Shown piece by piece: positions 31,701-37,910 of a stretch of 37,910 nt of DNA. How positions within the stretch are numbered: position 1 is the stretch's first letter; every line of letters starts with the position of its first letter. Both the position numbers and the translations under genes were made by a program. The DNA is taken from positions 1 to 37,910 of the forward strand of contig JAFSPR010000057.1 in NCBI GenBank assembly GCA_017451395.1, written 5' to 3'. The DNA comes from Bacteroidales bacterium. GTDB lineage: Bacteria > Bacteroidota > Bacteroidia > Bacteroidales > UBA932. The notes under the pieces are model-generated. The model ran no database searches, was not told the DNA's origin, and was given only the letters and a program-made list of their open reading frames with translations.

Positions 31701-31904
31701 AAGAACGGCCCCTGCAGGCACGTTTGAGAGTGACCAGGCGCCGTCGGCATCTGTAACCGTACCATTTGACGTTCCTTCCACCATAACAGCCGCGCCAATG
31801 ACGGGATAGCCGGAATTATCCTGGACTATTCCGCTTACACGGCCCTGTGCAAAGGCACAAACGGAAATGGCAAAAGCCATAACAATGAGTAGTGCTTTTC
31901 TCAT
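28773..31904 (-). CDS. susC: SusC/RagA-family TonB-dependent transporter
   Basis: This 1043-residue outer-membrane transporter starts with a signal peptide (to AFAQ, about 20) and a carboxypeptidase-D-like regulatory domain (about 22-95, GRVSGIVQDNSGYPVIGAAV). The SusC signature DDVVVVGYGVQKKS lies at the TonB-box/plug border. The plug domain (about 115-235, with PLYIVDGMPI and RAANGVILVTTKKG) and a 22-strand barrel ending FTAGISVAF follow. It imports glucan oligomers together with SusD, powered by TonB. A -7 box lies in the 47-base gap after the GH3 gene, so it may have its own promoter besides read-through. The gene is intact and of normal length. Confidence 0.97.
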   Translation of the reverse strand: MRKALLIVMAFAISVCAFAQGRVSGIVQDNSGYPVIGAAVMVEGTSNGTVTDADGAWSLSNVPAGAVLEVSSIGYVTKKVPASDSAVIIIEEDTIMLDDVVVVGYGVQKKSVVTASIAKVSSDELGKTAPVRVDNALKGLAAGVNVTSSSGQPGAAARIRVRGTGTINNSDPLYIVDGMPIEGGIDYLNPSDIESIEVLKDAASGAVYGARAANGVILVTTKKGTKGAARINYDFSYGISSPWKKLSVLNASQYAMMVNEGMMNSGQAPKYADPSSFGAGTDWQDEIFFKNAPQVQHELSVSGASDKVNYYLSLGYISQKGIIGGNVGRSNYDRLTLRSNTTYDVFDRTKDRSFLNKLTLGSNLSYAYITSTGIATNSTWGSPLGSAVALSPILNVYANEQEAADQIATYGAAGMLYGADGRMYTVPGGGYNEMVNPVAALSLPGTKGWSHKFVGGFSGELQIIEGLKFRSALGLDLSFWGDDGYSDVFYLSSSQQATESYASSSACHSLVWQVENTLTYSREFGKHSITALLGQSAKASNGAYLGASSKFLKDIHKPYIDYTNGLQADGDRNGWGAPYAQAKLASYFARVSYNYGERYMAEATVRHDGSSRFGSNNHWATFPSFSLGWNIWKEEFMQGLTPVLSNAKLRASWGQNGNENIGNFGYTVLTEGNNNYFYGKDQSEAIGVKASGLANRSLRWETSSQTDVGLDLGFFGNKLTFTVDYYYKLTDGMLMTMPIPSYVGESKPIGNVGIMANSGVEFELGYKLSVGDWNFRANANATYLKNKLVKLGNDTGWANYDSFQGVGTISRAENGYPFPFFYGYQSDGIFQNAGEIASYVWTNPETGEAKPIQPKAAPGDVRFKDLNNDGIIDDNDRTYIGKGTPDWTFGLNLQASWKGIDFSMLIQGVAGVQVYDCTRRTDIRSVNLPSYMLDRWTGEGTSNRIPRFVIGDKFNWVSSDLYVYDGSYARIKNIQIGYTLPESLTRKILISNVRVYIAAENLLTLTGYHGFDPEIASGGTSLGIDYGVYPQARTFTAGISVAF

Positions 31905-31928
31905 AGAAAAAATTGGTTATTATATCTA

Positions 31929-31936
31929 CAAAATTA
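31929..31936 (-). promoter_or_regulatory. Possible internal -7 box before susC
   Basis: TAATTTTG on the minus strand matches TAnnTTTG, 24 bases before the susC ATG. No -33 element is clear and the region is AT-rich, so it is uncertain. Confidence 0.4.
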
Positions 31937-31951
31937 ATAATTAATCTCGTT

Positions 31952-34168
31952 TTACAGTACTTCAAATTCAACGGGCTCTCCGGAAGCGCTGTCGCCGGCA
32001 ACCCATAACTGGAAACTGCCGGGCTCTACGCCGTATTTGCCGTCAAGGCCGTAGAAGGCAAGGTCGCTGACGGGAATGCCGATGGTGATTGTACGGCTCT
32101 CCCCTGCGGCAAGGCTCACCCTCTCAAAGGCCTTCAGTTCCTTCACGGGGCGGGCGATGGAGCCCACAAGGTCACGTACGTACACCTGGACCACCTCAGT
32201 GCCTTCACGGCTGCCGGTGTTGGCAAGGGTGAATGTGACGGAGATGGTATCATCGGCCTTATATTCCTCTTTATCAAGGCCGATATTAGAATACTCAAAG
32301 CTAGTGTAGCTGAGGCCGAAACCGAAGGGGAAGAGCGGGTAGGCGCCGTAGTCAAGATAATATGACGTGTTTCCAAGGGATGTCTGGCCAGCCTCCAATG
32401 GAATGTCCTTCATAAGGAGTTCTCCGCTGTAGGGGCGTCCCGTCATATTGTGGTTGTAATACATAGGAGCCTGGCCCACGGTGCGGAGGAACGTTACGGG
32501 AGCCTTTCCGGAAGGATTCACGTCTCCGGCAAGGAGGTTTGCAAGGGCGGGACCTCCCATTGTGCCGGGATGGAAACTGTAGAGCATTGCGTTGCAGTTT
32601 TCAAGGTCGCGCTCAATTGTGAGGGGGCGTCCTGCCATAATAGATGCAACAACGGGCTTTCCCGTTGCCTTCAGAGCTTTAAGGAGTCCGCTCTGGGAGC
32701 CGATGAGATTGAGGTCGGCCAGGGAATGGGCCTCTCCGGAAAGGATGGCTTCCTCTCCAAGGAAGGCAAGGATGACATCGGCCCTTCTTGCGGCAGCAAT
32801 TACGTCCGAAAAATTTTCACGCTCTTCACGGCTGTAAGTGAGGCCGGGAACATAGGTGACTTTACCCGGGAAACGCTCCTCAAGGGCCTTCAGGGGCGTT
32901 ACGGTGTGGGATTTCTCACCGTCAAAGGTCCAGGTGCCAAGTTGGTCATGGGGGGCATCGGCCATAGGGCCGGTGACAAGGATGCGGAGGCCTTCCTTAA
33001 GCGGCAGGACCCCGTCATTTTTCAGGAGGATTGCGCTTTCCTCCGCGCTCTTCTGCGCCGCTGCAAGGTGCTCAGGGGCGTACTGGACGGCGGCGCCTTC
33101 CTCTATATTAATATAAGGATGCTCAAAAAGGCCCAGTTTTACCTTAATCCTGAGGATGTTGCGGACGGCGGCGTCAATCTGCGACTCCTTTACCTCACCG
33201 CGGCGCACCATTTCCTCAAGATGGCCGATAAAACCGTAGGTCATCATATCCATATCAACCCCGGCGGCTACGGCCTTCCTGACAGCGTCAGGACGGTCTT
33301 CGGCAAAGCCGTGATTGATCATCTCGCCCATAGAATTCCAGTCCGTCACCACCAGGCCGTCAAAGCCCCATTCTCCGCGGAGGATATCCTTTACAACATA
33401 TTTATTGCCTGTGGAAGGAACGCCGTCGTTGTCATTGAAGGAGGTCATAAGGGTCATAGCGCCTGCTTTCACGGCCGCCTCGAACGGAGGGAGATAGACG
33501 TTTCTGAGAAGATGCTCCGGGATAAGGGTACTGTTATAGTCACGGCCGCCTTCGGCAGCGCCATAACCCACAAAATGCTTGATGCAGGCAGCCATGGAAG
33601 TGGAATCCAGGGAGCGTCCCTGATAACCGTAAACCATAGCCTCCGCCATTCGGGCGTCAAGGTAAGGATCCTCACCGCTTCCTTCCGCAATGCGGCCCCA
33701 GCGGGGGTCACGCGCAATGTCAAGCATGGGAGAGAAGGTCCAGCGTATGCCCTGAGCGGTTGCCTCTACGGCCGCTACGCGCGCGCCTTCCTCTACCAAT
33801 GCGGGGTTGAAAGTTGCGGCAAGGCCAAGCGGAATGGGGAAGATGGTGTGAAAGCCGTGGATGACGTCGCGGGCAACAAGAAGCGGAATTCCAAGCCTGG
33901 ATTCCTCTACGGCGATGCGCTGGTACTCGTTCACCTTCACGGGATCAACCTCGTTGAGGATGGAGCCCACCTGGCCGTCACGGATTGCTCCGGCATAATT
34001 ACTTACCTCGCCTCCTACGGAGATCTGGTTCATCTGGCCGATTTTCTCCGAGAGGGTCATCTGCCTGAGGAGGTTGTCCACTCTTGAGTCCACATCATTT
34101 TTGGGCTGGCCGCAGGAAACGGCCGCCGCCACGATGGCGATAAGCAAAACAGGTGTTGAGGTTTTCAT
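31952..34168 (-). CDS. GH3 beta-glucosidase lipoprotein (BglX-like)
   Basis: The enzyme (738 residues) has a lipoprotein signal (AAVSCG, Cys19). It carries the GH3 (alpha/beta)8 domain (about 30-340), the alpha/beta sandwich (about 370-590) and a C-terminal Fn3-like domain (about 640-730, GTEVVQVYVRDLVGSIARPVKELKAF). The nucleophile is Asp276 in GLVVTDWNSMGEM. The substrate-binding motifs IARDPRWGRIAEGSGEDPYL and CIKHFVGYGA are intact. It would release glucose from beta-glucan oligosaccharides, most likely in the periplasm. It is the first gene of the locus, with a -7 box 28 bases upstream. Length matches BglX-type enzymes. Confidence 0.95.
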   Translation of the reverse strand: MKTSTPVLLIAIVAAAVSCGQPKNDVDSRVDNLLRQMTLSEKIGQMNQISVGGEVSNYAGAIRDGQVGSILNEVDPVKVNEYQRIAVEESRLGIPLLVARDVIHGFHTIFPIPLGLAATFNPALVEEGARVAAVEATAQGIRWTFSPMLDIARDPRWGRIAEGSGEDPYLDARMAEAMVYGYQGRSLDSTSMAACIKHFVGYGAAEGGRDYNSTLIPEHLLRNVYLPPFEAAVKAGAMTLMTSFNDNDGVPSTGNKYVVKDILRGEWGFDGLVVTDWNSMGEMINHGFAEDRPDAVRKAVAAGVDMDMMTYGFIGHLEEMVRRGEVKESQIDAAVRNILRIKVKLGLFEHPYINIEEGAAVQYAPEHLAAAQKSAEESAILLKNDGVLPLKEGLRILVTGPMADAPHDQLGTWTFDGEKSHTVTPLKALEERFPGKVTYVPGLTYSREERENFSDVIAAARRADVILAFLGEEAILSGEAHSLADLNLIGSQSGLLKALKATGKPVVASIMAGRPLTIERDLENCNAMLYSFHPGTMGGPALANLLAGDVNPSGKAPVTFLRTVGQAPMYYNHNMTGRPYSGELLMKDIPLEAGQTSLGNTSYYLDYGAYPLFPFGFGLSYTSFEYSNIGLDKEEYKADDTISVTFTLANTGSREGTEVVQVYVRDLVGSIARPVKELKAFERVSLAAGESRTITIGIPVSDLAFYGLDGKYGVEPGSFQLWVAGDSASGEPVEFEVL

Positions 34169-34196
34169 TCCGCGCGTTATTAATTAACTTTCTTCG

Positions 34197-34204
34197 CAAA
34201 TTTA
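34197..34204 (-). promoter_or_regulatory. -7 box of the GH3 gene and the glucan locus
   Basis: TAAATTTG on the minus strand fits TAnnTTTG and lies 28 bases before the GH3 ATG. No canonical -33 element is seen, as might be expected for a promoter that depends on an activator. Confidence 0.55.
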
Positions 34205-34263
34205 CCGGAAATGAAACATCAAGATTTCGTTTGTAGTTTTAAAGTAGTGGGTATAGAAAATTA

Positions 34264-34285
34264 AAGCGCTTTGTGTCAGGCGCTT
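34264..34285 (-). terminator. Terminator of the suf-regulator transcript
   Basis: AAGCGC (34264-34269) and GCGCTT (34280-34285) form a 6-bp stem with a 10-nt loop. Read on the minus strand it is followed by TAATTTTC. It lies 35 bases after the stop of the DUF6377 gene and before the GH3 promoter, so it would separate the two transcripts. Confidence 0.5.
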
Positions 34286-34319
34286 AAGTTTTTTCAAAGT
34301 ATGTAAAAAAGTAGTAAGA

Positions 34320-35909
34320 TTAAAGTTTGTCCGCAATGTCTTTTACCCTCTTTTCAAAGCCGTCGCGGTCCTGAAGGGCACAGTTTTTCACACTCACCTT
34401 GTAGTTGTAGATGGTGCTCACAGAATAGTCCAGCATAGCGGCAATCTTCTTGGAATCGTCTACGCCAAGGCATATGAGGGCGAAGATCCTCAGTTCCGTG
34501 GTGAGCCTTCCGGCAGGCGGATAAATACGGCCTTCCTCCTTGAGGAGCGCGTTGAAGCGGTCCGGAAAATCCGGATACATTGCAAGGAAGGTTCGGTCGA
34601 AGGTCTCGTAGAATTCCTCCCTGGCCTTTTCCGAACGGCCGGAGATGGAGAGTTCCTTCAGGAGTTGGTCGGCCTTTCCGTGCTTGAGAAGGTTACGGAA
34701 ATGATTGTCCTCCGTGCGGATTACTGAAATCTGGGAACTCAGGCCCTCCAGGAAGTTCACAATGTAGTCCCCCTTCACTTTATCGGCCTGGGCGAGTTTG
34801 CGGTTGCTGCTTTCAAGGGCAGCCTTGGTACGGGTGAGGTTACGGGAACGGGCCACAAGCATCCAGGTGGCAAGAAGGAGGATGACAACCAGGATGGCCA
34901 TAACCACCAGGCCCACTATTGCGCTGCTGCGGGCATCGGCCTGCCTTACGGCGTAGGCGTCCTCAACTTCCATCAGGAAGCGGGATATCTGCCAGGGGCG
35001 GAGGCGCGCGTTGTACGCCAGGGCGTCCTCCTGCGCCATCCTCAGATAGCGGAAGGAGCGGTCCACGTCACTGGGGAGGATGATCTGGGCCACCATCGTA
35101 AGCGAGGCATAGTCACGGACGGCGTTCACAAGGTCGCATTCGGCCGACTGGACCAGCCAGCGCATACGCTCGGGATGGTTTCCACGCCGATACTCTATCT
35201 CGCTCTGGAAATACGCGTGGATGGCATAATCTCGGTCCTCCGGCTTCACTCCGGCAAGAAGAAGGGCACTCACGCTGTCGGCGCTGTCAAGGTTTCCCTC
35301 CTCTATGAATTTATTGCGAAGGGCTATACGCCAGCGGGGGCTGTCTTTTGGAAGCAGGCGGAAAAGGGTGGGAAGGTAGGCCGATGCCGGGGGGATGCTA
35401 AGGCTCTCCACGATGCCGGAATTGCCTGCCATATCTCCCGAGAAATCGTAGAGCACCCAGTAGTACTGGGCCTTGAGGGCGGGAGAAAGGGAAGCCGAAT
35501 CTATTTGGCCGTAGAGTATCTGGGAGGCTTCCAGATAGTTTCCGCCCTTGCCGTAGAGGTGCCCCAGCATTATTGTGGCGGCATTGTAGCGGTCTATGTC
35601 CTTCAACTGATCCCTGGCAATGGCCTGGCAGGATTTCAGGTAATGCTGCGTGGAATCAAGGCTGTAGGAAAAGAATTCCCCGGCCATATTCATCCCCAGT
35701 TCATACAGGGCTTCGGGGCTTTTTGTTGTGCCGATAATTGAGCGCAGGGACTCAAGGCGGCCGTTTTTACGGGCGTAGTAGATTTCCCGGGAGGCAATGT
35801 AGCGGTCCAGTTCCTCAAGTTTGCTGCGGGTGGCCCGGTCAAGGGAAGACTGGGGTTCGCAGGCCGCAAGGCAGGCTAATGCAGCAAGTATGAGAAGGAT
35901 GCGTTTCAC
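34320..35909 (-). CDS. DUF6377-type membrane regulator (TPR periplasmic part, TM helix, cytoplasmic HTH)
   Basis: The protein has 529 residues and a GTG start at 35909. An N-terminal signal has a lipobox-like LAAC (Cys17). A helical, TPR-like region follows (about 25-325, with RSKLEELDRYIASREIYYARKNGRLESLR typical of DUF6377). One transmembrane helix lies at 331-352, then a coiled coil (about 355-385) and a C-terminal HTH-like end (about 480-515, SKKIAAMLDYSVSTIYNYK). Such proteins often regulate nearby glycan loci in Bacteroidales, so control of the adjacent GH3-SusCD genes is likely. The start overlaps the stop of sufD (GTGA), so it is co-expressed with Fe-S assembly genes, which is odd. 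A lipobox together with a TM helix is also unusual; the first segment may instead be a plain signal or anchor. Confidence 0.82.
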   Translation of the reverse strand: MKRILLILAALACLAACEPQSSLDRATRSKLEELDRYIASREIYYARKNGRLESLRSIIGTTKSPEALYELGMNMAGEFFSYSLDSTQHYLKSCQAIARDQLKDIDRYNAATIMLGHLYGKGGNYLEASQILYGQIDSASLSPALKAQYYWVLYDFSGDMAGNSGIVESLSIPPASAYLPTLFRLLPKDSPRWRIALRNKFIEEGNLDSADSVSALLLAGVKPEDRDYAIHAYFQSEIEYRRGNHPERMRWLVQSAECDLVNAVRDYASLTMVAQIILPSDVDRSFRYLRMAQEDALAYNARLRPWQISRFLMEVEDAYAVRQADARSSAIVGLVVMAILVVILLLATWMLVARSRNLTRTKAALESSNRKLAQADKVKGDYIVNFLEGLSSQISVIRTEDNHFRNLLKHGKADQLLKELSISGRSEKAREEFYETFDRTFLAMYPDFPDRFNALLKEEGRIYPPAGRLTTELRIFALICLGVDDSKKIAAMLDYSVSTIYNYKVSVKNCALQDRDGFEKRVKDIADKL

Positions 35910-36511
35910 AGGCTTCTGATGGCGTTTTCTATCTCTTCGCGCCTTCCTTCCGGGATGACCGGAGTGAGGAAGGAAATCATCTGGAGGGACTCCGCTTCCT
36001 TACGGGGGATGCCGCGGGAGCGCATATAGAAGAGTTCGTCCTCATTGAGGCGGCCAACCGTGGCGCCGTGTGAGCACTTAACGTCATCGGCATAAATCTC
36101 AAGTTGGGGACGGGTCTCCACCTTGGCGGAATCACTGAAAAGGATGTTGTGGTTCTCCTGGAAGGCTTCCGTCTTCTGGGCGTCCGGGGCCACCACTATG
36201 GTGCCGTGGAAGGTGACGTTTGAAGTGCCGCCTGCAATGCCGTTCACAAGTTGGGTGCTGCGGCAGCCGGGGGCCCTGTGATGCACCAGGATGCGGAAAT
36301 TCACCTTTTCATCGGCCTTGCAAAGGTAGAGGGCCTTCAGGGAGAGTTCCGCGCCTGGGCCCGTGAGATCCACGCTCACGTCAATGTCCCTGGATTCCCC
36401 GGGAAGCACCACGAACTCCAGTTCCAGCTTTTCCCCGGCCTTCACTACGTGCGTCATACCCGGCACCGACCGGGTATCTACAAGGGGATCTATGTATCTG
36501 CCGTGTCCCAT
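35906..36511 (-). CDS. sufD: Short SufD-like Fe-S cluster assembly scaffold protein
   Basis: This is the beta-helix core of SufB/SufD: TQLVNGIAGGTSNVTFHGTI, DAQKTEAFQENHNILFSDSA, DDVKCSHGATVG and ELFYMRSRGIPRKEA, which are SufD-type signatures. It has only 201 residues from the ATG at 36511, one base after the sufC stop; a start at 36547 would add 12 residues inside sufC. Typical SufD proteins have about 400 residues, so the N-terminal domain is missing. SufB is not adjacent. The protein may still pair with SufC, either as a minimal scaffold or with a SufB encoded elsewhere. The conserved Cys and His of KCSHG are kept. Its stop is shared with the start of the regulator gene. Confidence 0.82.
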   Translation of the reverse strand: MGHGRYIDPLVDTRSVPGMTHVVKAGEKLELEFVVLPGESRDIDVSVDLTGPGAELSLKALYLCKADEKVNFRILVHHRAPGCRSTQLVNGIAGGTSNVTFHGTIVVAPDAQKTEAFQENHNILFSDSAKVETRPQLEIYADDVKCSHGATVGRLNEDELFYMRSRGIPRKEAESLQMISFLTPVIPEGRREEIENAIRSL

Positions 36512-36512
36512 G

Positions 36513-37247
36513 CTAGAACTGGTCAAATCCTTCAGACTCAATTGCATCTATGAGTTCCCTTCCGCCTGTTTTCACTATACGGCCGTCCTTCAGGACGTGC
36601 ACAAAATCCGGCTGGACATACTCCAGAAGCTTATGGTAGTGAGTCACTATTATGGCAGACTTCTCCGGGCTCCGGAGGGCGTTTACTCCATCGGCCACAA
36701 TTTTGAGGGCGTCCACGTCAAGGCCGGAATCGGTCTCGTCAAGGATGCTGAGGGAAGGGTCCAGCATTGCCATCTGGAATATCTCGTTGCGCTTTTTTTC
36801 GCCTCCGGAGAAGCCCACGTTAACTTCACGCTTTGCAAATTCCGGCTTCATATTAAGGAATGCCATCTTCTCCTTCTGGAGTTTAAGGTATTCCCCGGCC
36901 TTGAGTTCTTCCTGGCCGTTAGCGCTGCGTTTGGCGTTTACCGCAGCCTTCATAAAGGCAGTAATAGTGACGCCGGGAATCTCTATGGGGTACTGGAAAC
37001 TGAGGAAAAGGCCCGCCCAGGCGCGTTCTTCGGGACTCATTGAAAGAAGGTCCTTTCCAAAGAAAGTGACGCTTCCCTCCGTTACCGTGTAGCCGGGACG
37101 GCCGGTAAGTACAGCCGCCAGGGTGCTTTTACCTGCACCGTTGGGGCCCATAACGGCGTGGATTTCCCCGGGGCCGATCTCAAGGTCCACCCCTTTCAGG
37201 ATTTCCTTGTCCTCTACCGAGGCATGAAGGTTCTTTATCTCAAGCAT
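36513..37247 (-). CDS. sufC: Fe-S cluster assembly ATPase SufC
   Basis: SufC is the ABC-type ATPase that drives the SufBCD scaffold. The 244-residue protein has Walker A GPNGAGKST (about 35-43), a Q-loop in LFLSFQYPIEIPG, the signature FSGGEKKRNEI, Walker B SILDETDSGLD and the H-loop VTHYH. SGGEKKRNE and DETDSGLD are characteristic for SufC among ABC proteins. Length is normal. sufB, which usually lies directly upstream in Bacteroidota, is replaced here by a pnuC gene 98 bases away. No sufS or sufE is seen in the window. Confidence 0.96.
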   Translation of the reverse strand: MLEIKNLHASVEDKEILKGVDLEIGPGEIHAVMGPNGAGKSTLAAVLTGRPGYTVTEGSVTFFGKDLLSMSPEERAWAGLFLSFQYPIEIPGVTITAFMKAAVNAKRSANGQEELKAGEYLKLQKEKMAFLNMKPEFAKREVNVGFSGGEKKRNEIFQMAMLDPSLSILDETDSGLDVDALKIVADGVNALRSPEKSAIIVTHYHKLLEYVQPDFVHVLKDGRIVKTGGRELIDAIESEGFDQF

Positions 37248-37287
37248 TGCGTTTTTATTAACTTCTTTATTTTCAATCTTTTATAAC

Positions 37288-37319
37288 TTTTACTCCTATC
37301 TGTTTTGACTGGAGTAAAA
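37288..37319 (-). terminator. 9-bp hairpin between pnuC and sufC
   Basis: TTTTACTCC (37288-37296) and GGAGTAAAA (37311-37319) form a perfect 9-bp stem with a 14-nt loop, 27 bases after the pnuC stop and 41 bases before sufC. The following minus-strand text (GTTATAAAAG) lacks a U-tract, so it could be a terminator or a regulatory hairpin in a sufC leader. Confidence 0.4.
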
Positions 37320-37345
37320 CGTGTAAACGCCACATAATCAATCAT

Positions 37346-37910
37346 TTAGCGATTACGGGCATAGAGTTTCCTCCAAGTAATAAGTGACCAGATGCCGTTC
37401 ACAAGGTACAAGCCGCTCACAATGGACATGAAAAAGTTTCCAACGCTTACGTGCAGGATAAGCTGGGTGATATTGACCAGCAACCAGGCAATCCAGCAGT
37501 CCCATTTCTTGAGGGCCGATAACAATTGCGCCGTAAGGATAAGCACGGTGACGGTGCAGTCAAGGTAGGGGTGGGGATCGGCCGGGAAAAGATTGTCCAA
37601 GGTCCATCCCCAGAGTGCCGCCACCAGCATCACGGCGCTTACGCTCATTATGCGCCAGGGCAGGCTGAGCATACTCACCTTGAGTTCACCCTTTGCCGTA
37701 GCCTCTTCCTTCTTGGGATGAGTCCAGCGGTAGTGCCCCAGTATGTTGATGGAAAGGGATATGGGCTGCAGCAGCAGGCTGGCATACAGGTCCCTGTTCC
37801 AGAACAGGAAGAACAGCGCGATGGTGTACAGGTATCCTACCCAGAAATTGTATTTTGAATTGCGTCCGGCAAGGAACACGCAGGTCAGGCCCAGTATACT
37901 TGCTATCAGG
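37346..37910 (-). CDS. pnuC: PnuC-family nicotinamide riboside transporter (5' partial)
   Basis: The frame runs off the right edge, so the N-terminus is missing; the GTG at 37879 is internal. The visible 187 residues hold several transmembrane helices and PnuC patterns: GRNSKYNFWVGYLYTIALFFLF, LLLQPISLSINILGHYRW, LSALKKWDCWIAWLLVN and FFMSIVSGLYLVNGIWSLITWRK. PnuC imports nicotinamide riboside (or, in related members, other vitamins such as thiamine) by facilitated diffusion across the inner membrane. The substrate cannot be told from this part. In Bacteroidota pnuC often lies with thiamine genes, but the upstream neighbour is outside the window. Confidence 0.9.
   Translation of the reverse strand, partial: LIASILGLTCVFLAGRNSKYNFWVGYLYTIALFFLFWNRDLYASLLLQPISLSINILGHYRWTHPKKEEATAKGELKVSMLSLPWRIMSVSAVMLVAALWGWTLDNLFPADPHPYLDCTVTVLILTAQLLSALKKWDCWIAWLLVNITQLILHVSVGNFFMSIVSGLYLVNGIWSLITWRKLYARNR

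Larger units (their letters stand above)
23055..34168 (-). other. Beta-glucan-type polysaccharide utilization locus
   Basis: Six consecutive minus-strand genes form a compact unit: GH3, SusC, SusD, surface glycan-binding lipoprotein, GH16 and CotH-family lipoprotein. Gaps are between minus 1 and 47 bases. The GH16-plus-GH3 pair resembles known loci for laminarin or mixed-linkage beta-glucan, but the exact substrate cannot be read from sequence. The probable regulator lies just upstream (34320-35909). Confidence 0.85.

Noticed and set aside
32450-34087. A 545-residue plus-strand open frame opposite the GH3 gene.
   Set aside because: The minus strand encodes a complete GH3 enzyme with all catalytic motifs; the antisense frame has no recognisable features.

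Overview
The window looks like a chromosomal piece of an anaerobic, polysaccharide-degrading member of the Bacteroidales (phylum Bacteroidota). The evidence is a SusC/SusD pair with lipoprotein glycosidases, a DUF6377-type regulator, BACON, BIG_2 and FISUMP-like domains, the oxygen-sensitive ribonucleotide reductase NrdD/NrdG, and promoters with the Bacteroidota -7 motif TAnnTTTG. Gene content and base composition would fit an uncultured gut lineage, but I cannot fix the family from sequence alone. No stretch longer than 300 bases lacks a gene. I recognise no intact tRNA, rRNA, CRISPR array or insertion sequence.

Layout. (1) 1-2878: a plus-strand accessory patch with a BIG_2-repeat surface protein cut by the left edge, a small P-loop protein and an orphan BIG_2 fragment. 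Most of it is AT-rich compared with the rest. (2) 2881-7952: an envelope/signalling cluster with a porin-like protein, a WG-like lipoprotein, a divergent membrane Ser/Thr kinase, a small HTH-like protein, and an Fn3/EF-hand/LRR lipoprotein. (3) 8025-11257: two paralogous small membrane proteins facing outward around a phosphopantetheinyl transferase and malate dehydrogenase. Each paralog is followed, exactly 4 nt after its stop codon, by a copy of a symmetric 106-bp palindromic element. (4) 11261-14311: nrdD-nrdG with a structured leader and a structured intergenic region. (5) 14312-18913: an EnvC-like protein with a TPR protein, and divergently an ECF sigma factor with an anti-sigma/beta-barrel protein. 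(6) 18939-23053: tsaE, ispE, a lipoprotein of unknown function and comM. (7) 23055-34168: a beta-glucan utilization locus on the minus strand (GH3, SusC, SusD, surface glycan-binding lipoprotein, GH16, CotH-family lipoprotein). (8) 34320-37910: a DUF6377 regulator translationally coupled to a short sufD, then sufC and a partial pnuC.

How the genes work together. In the glucan locus, GH16 would cut beta-1,3 or mixed-linkage glucan at the surface, the SGBP and SusD would capture oligomers, SusC would import them, and GH3 would release glucose. Many neighbours overlap by 1-4 nt (ATGA, TAATG, TGATG, GTGA), so translational coupling is common. Two genes, tsaE and the TPR gene, have a -7 box only a few bases from the start codon, which suggests leaderless mRNAs.

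The strongest candidate for something undescribed is the pair of exactly 106-bp elements at 8025-8130 and 11152-11257. Each has 41-bp arms around a perfect 24-bp palindrome and is locked to the 3' end of the same gene family.
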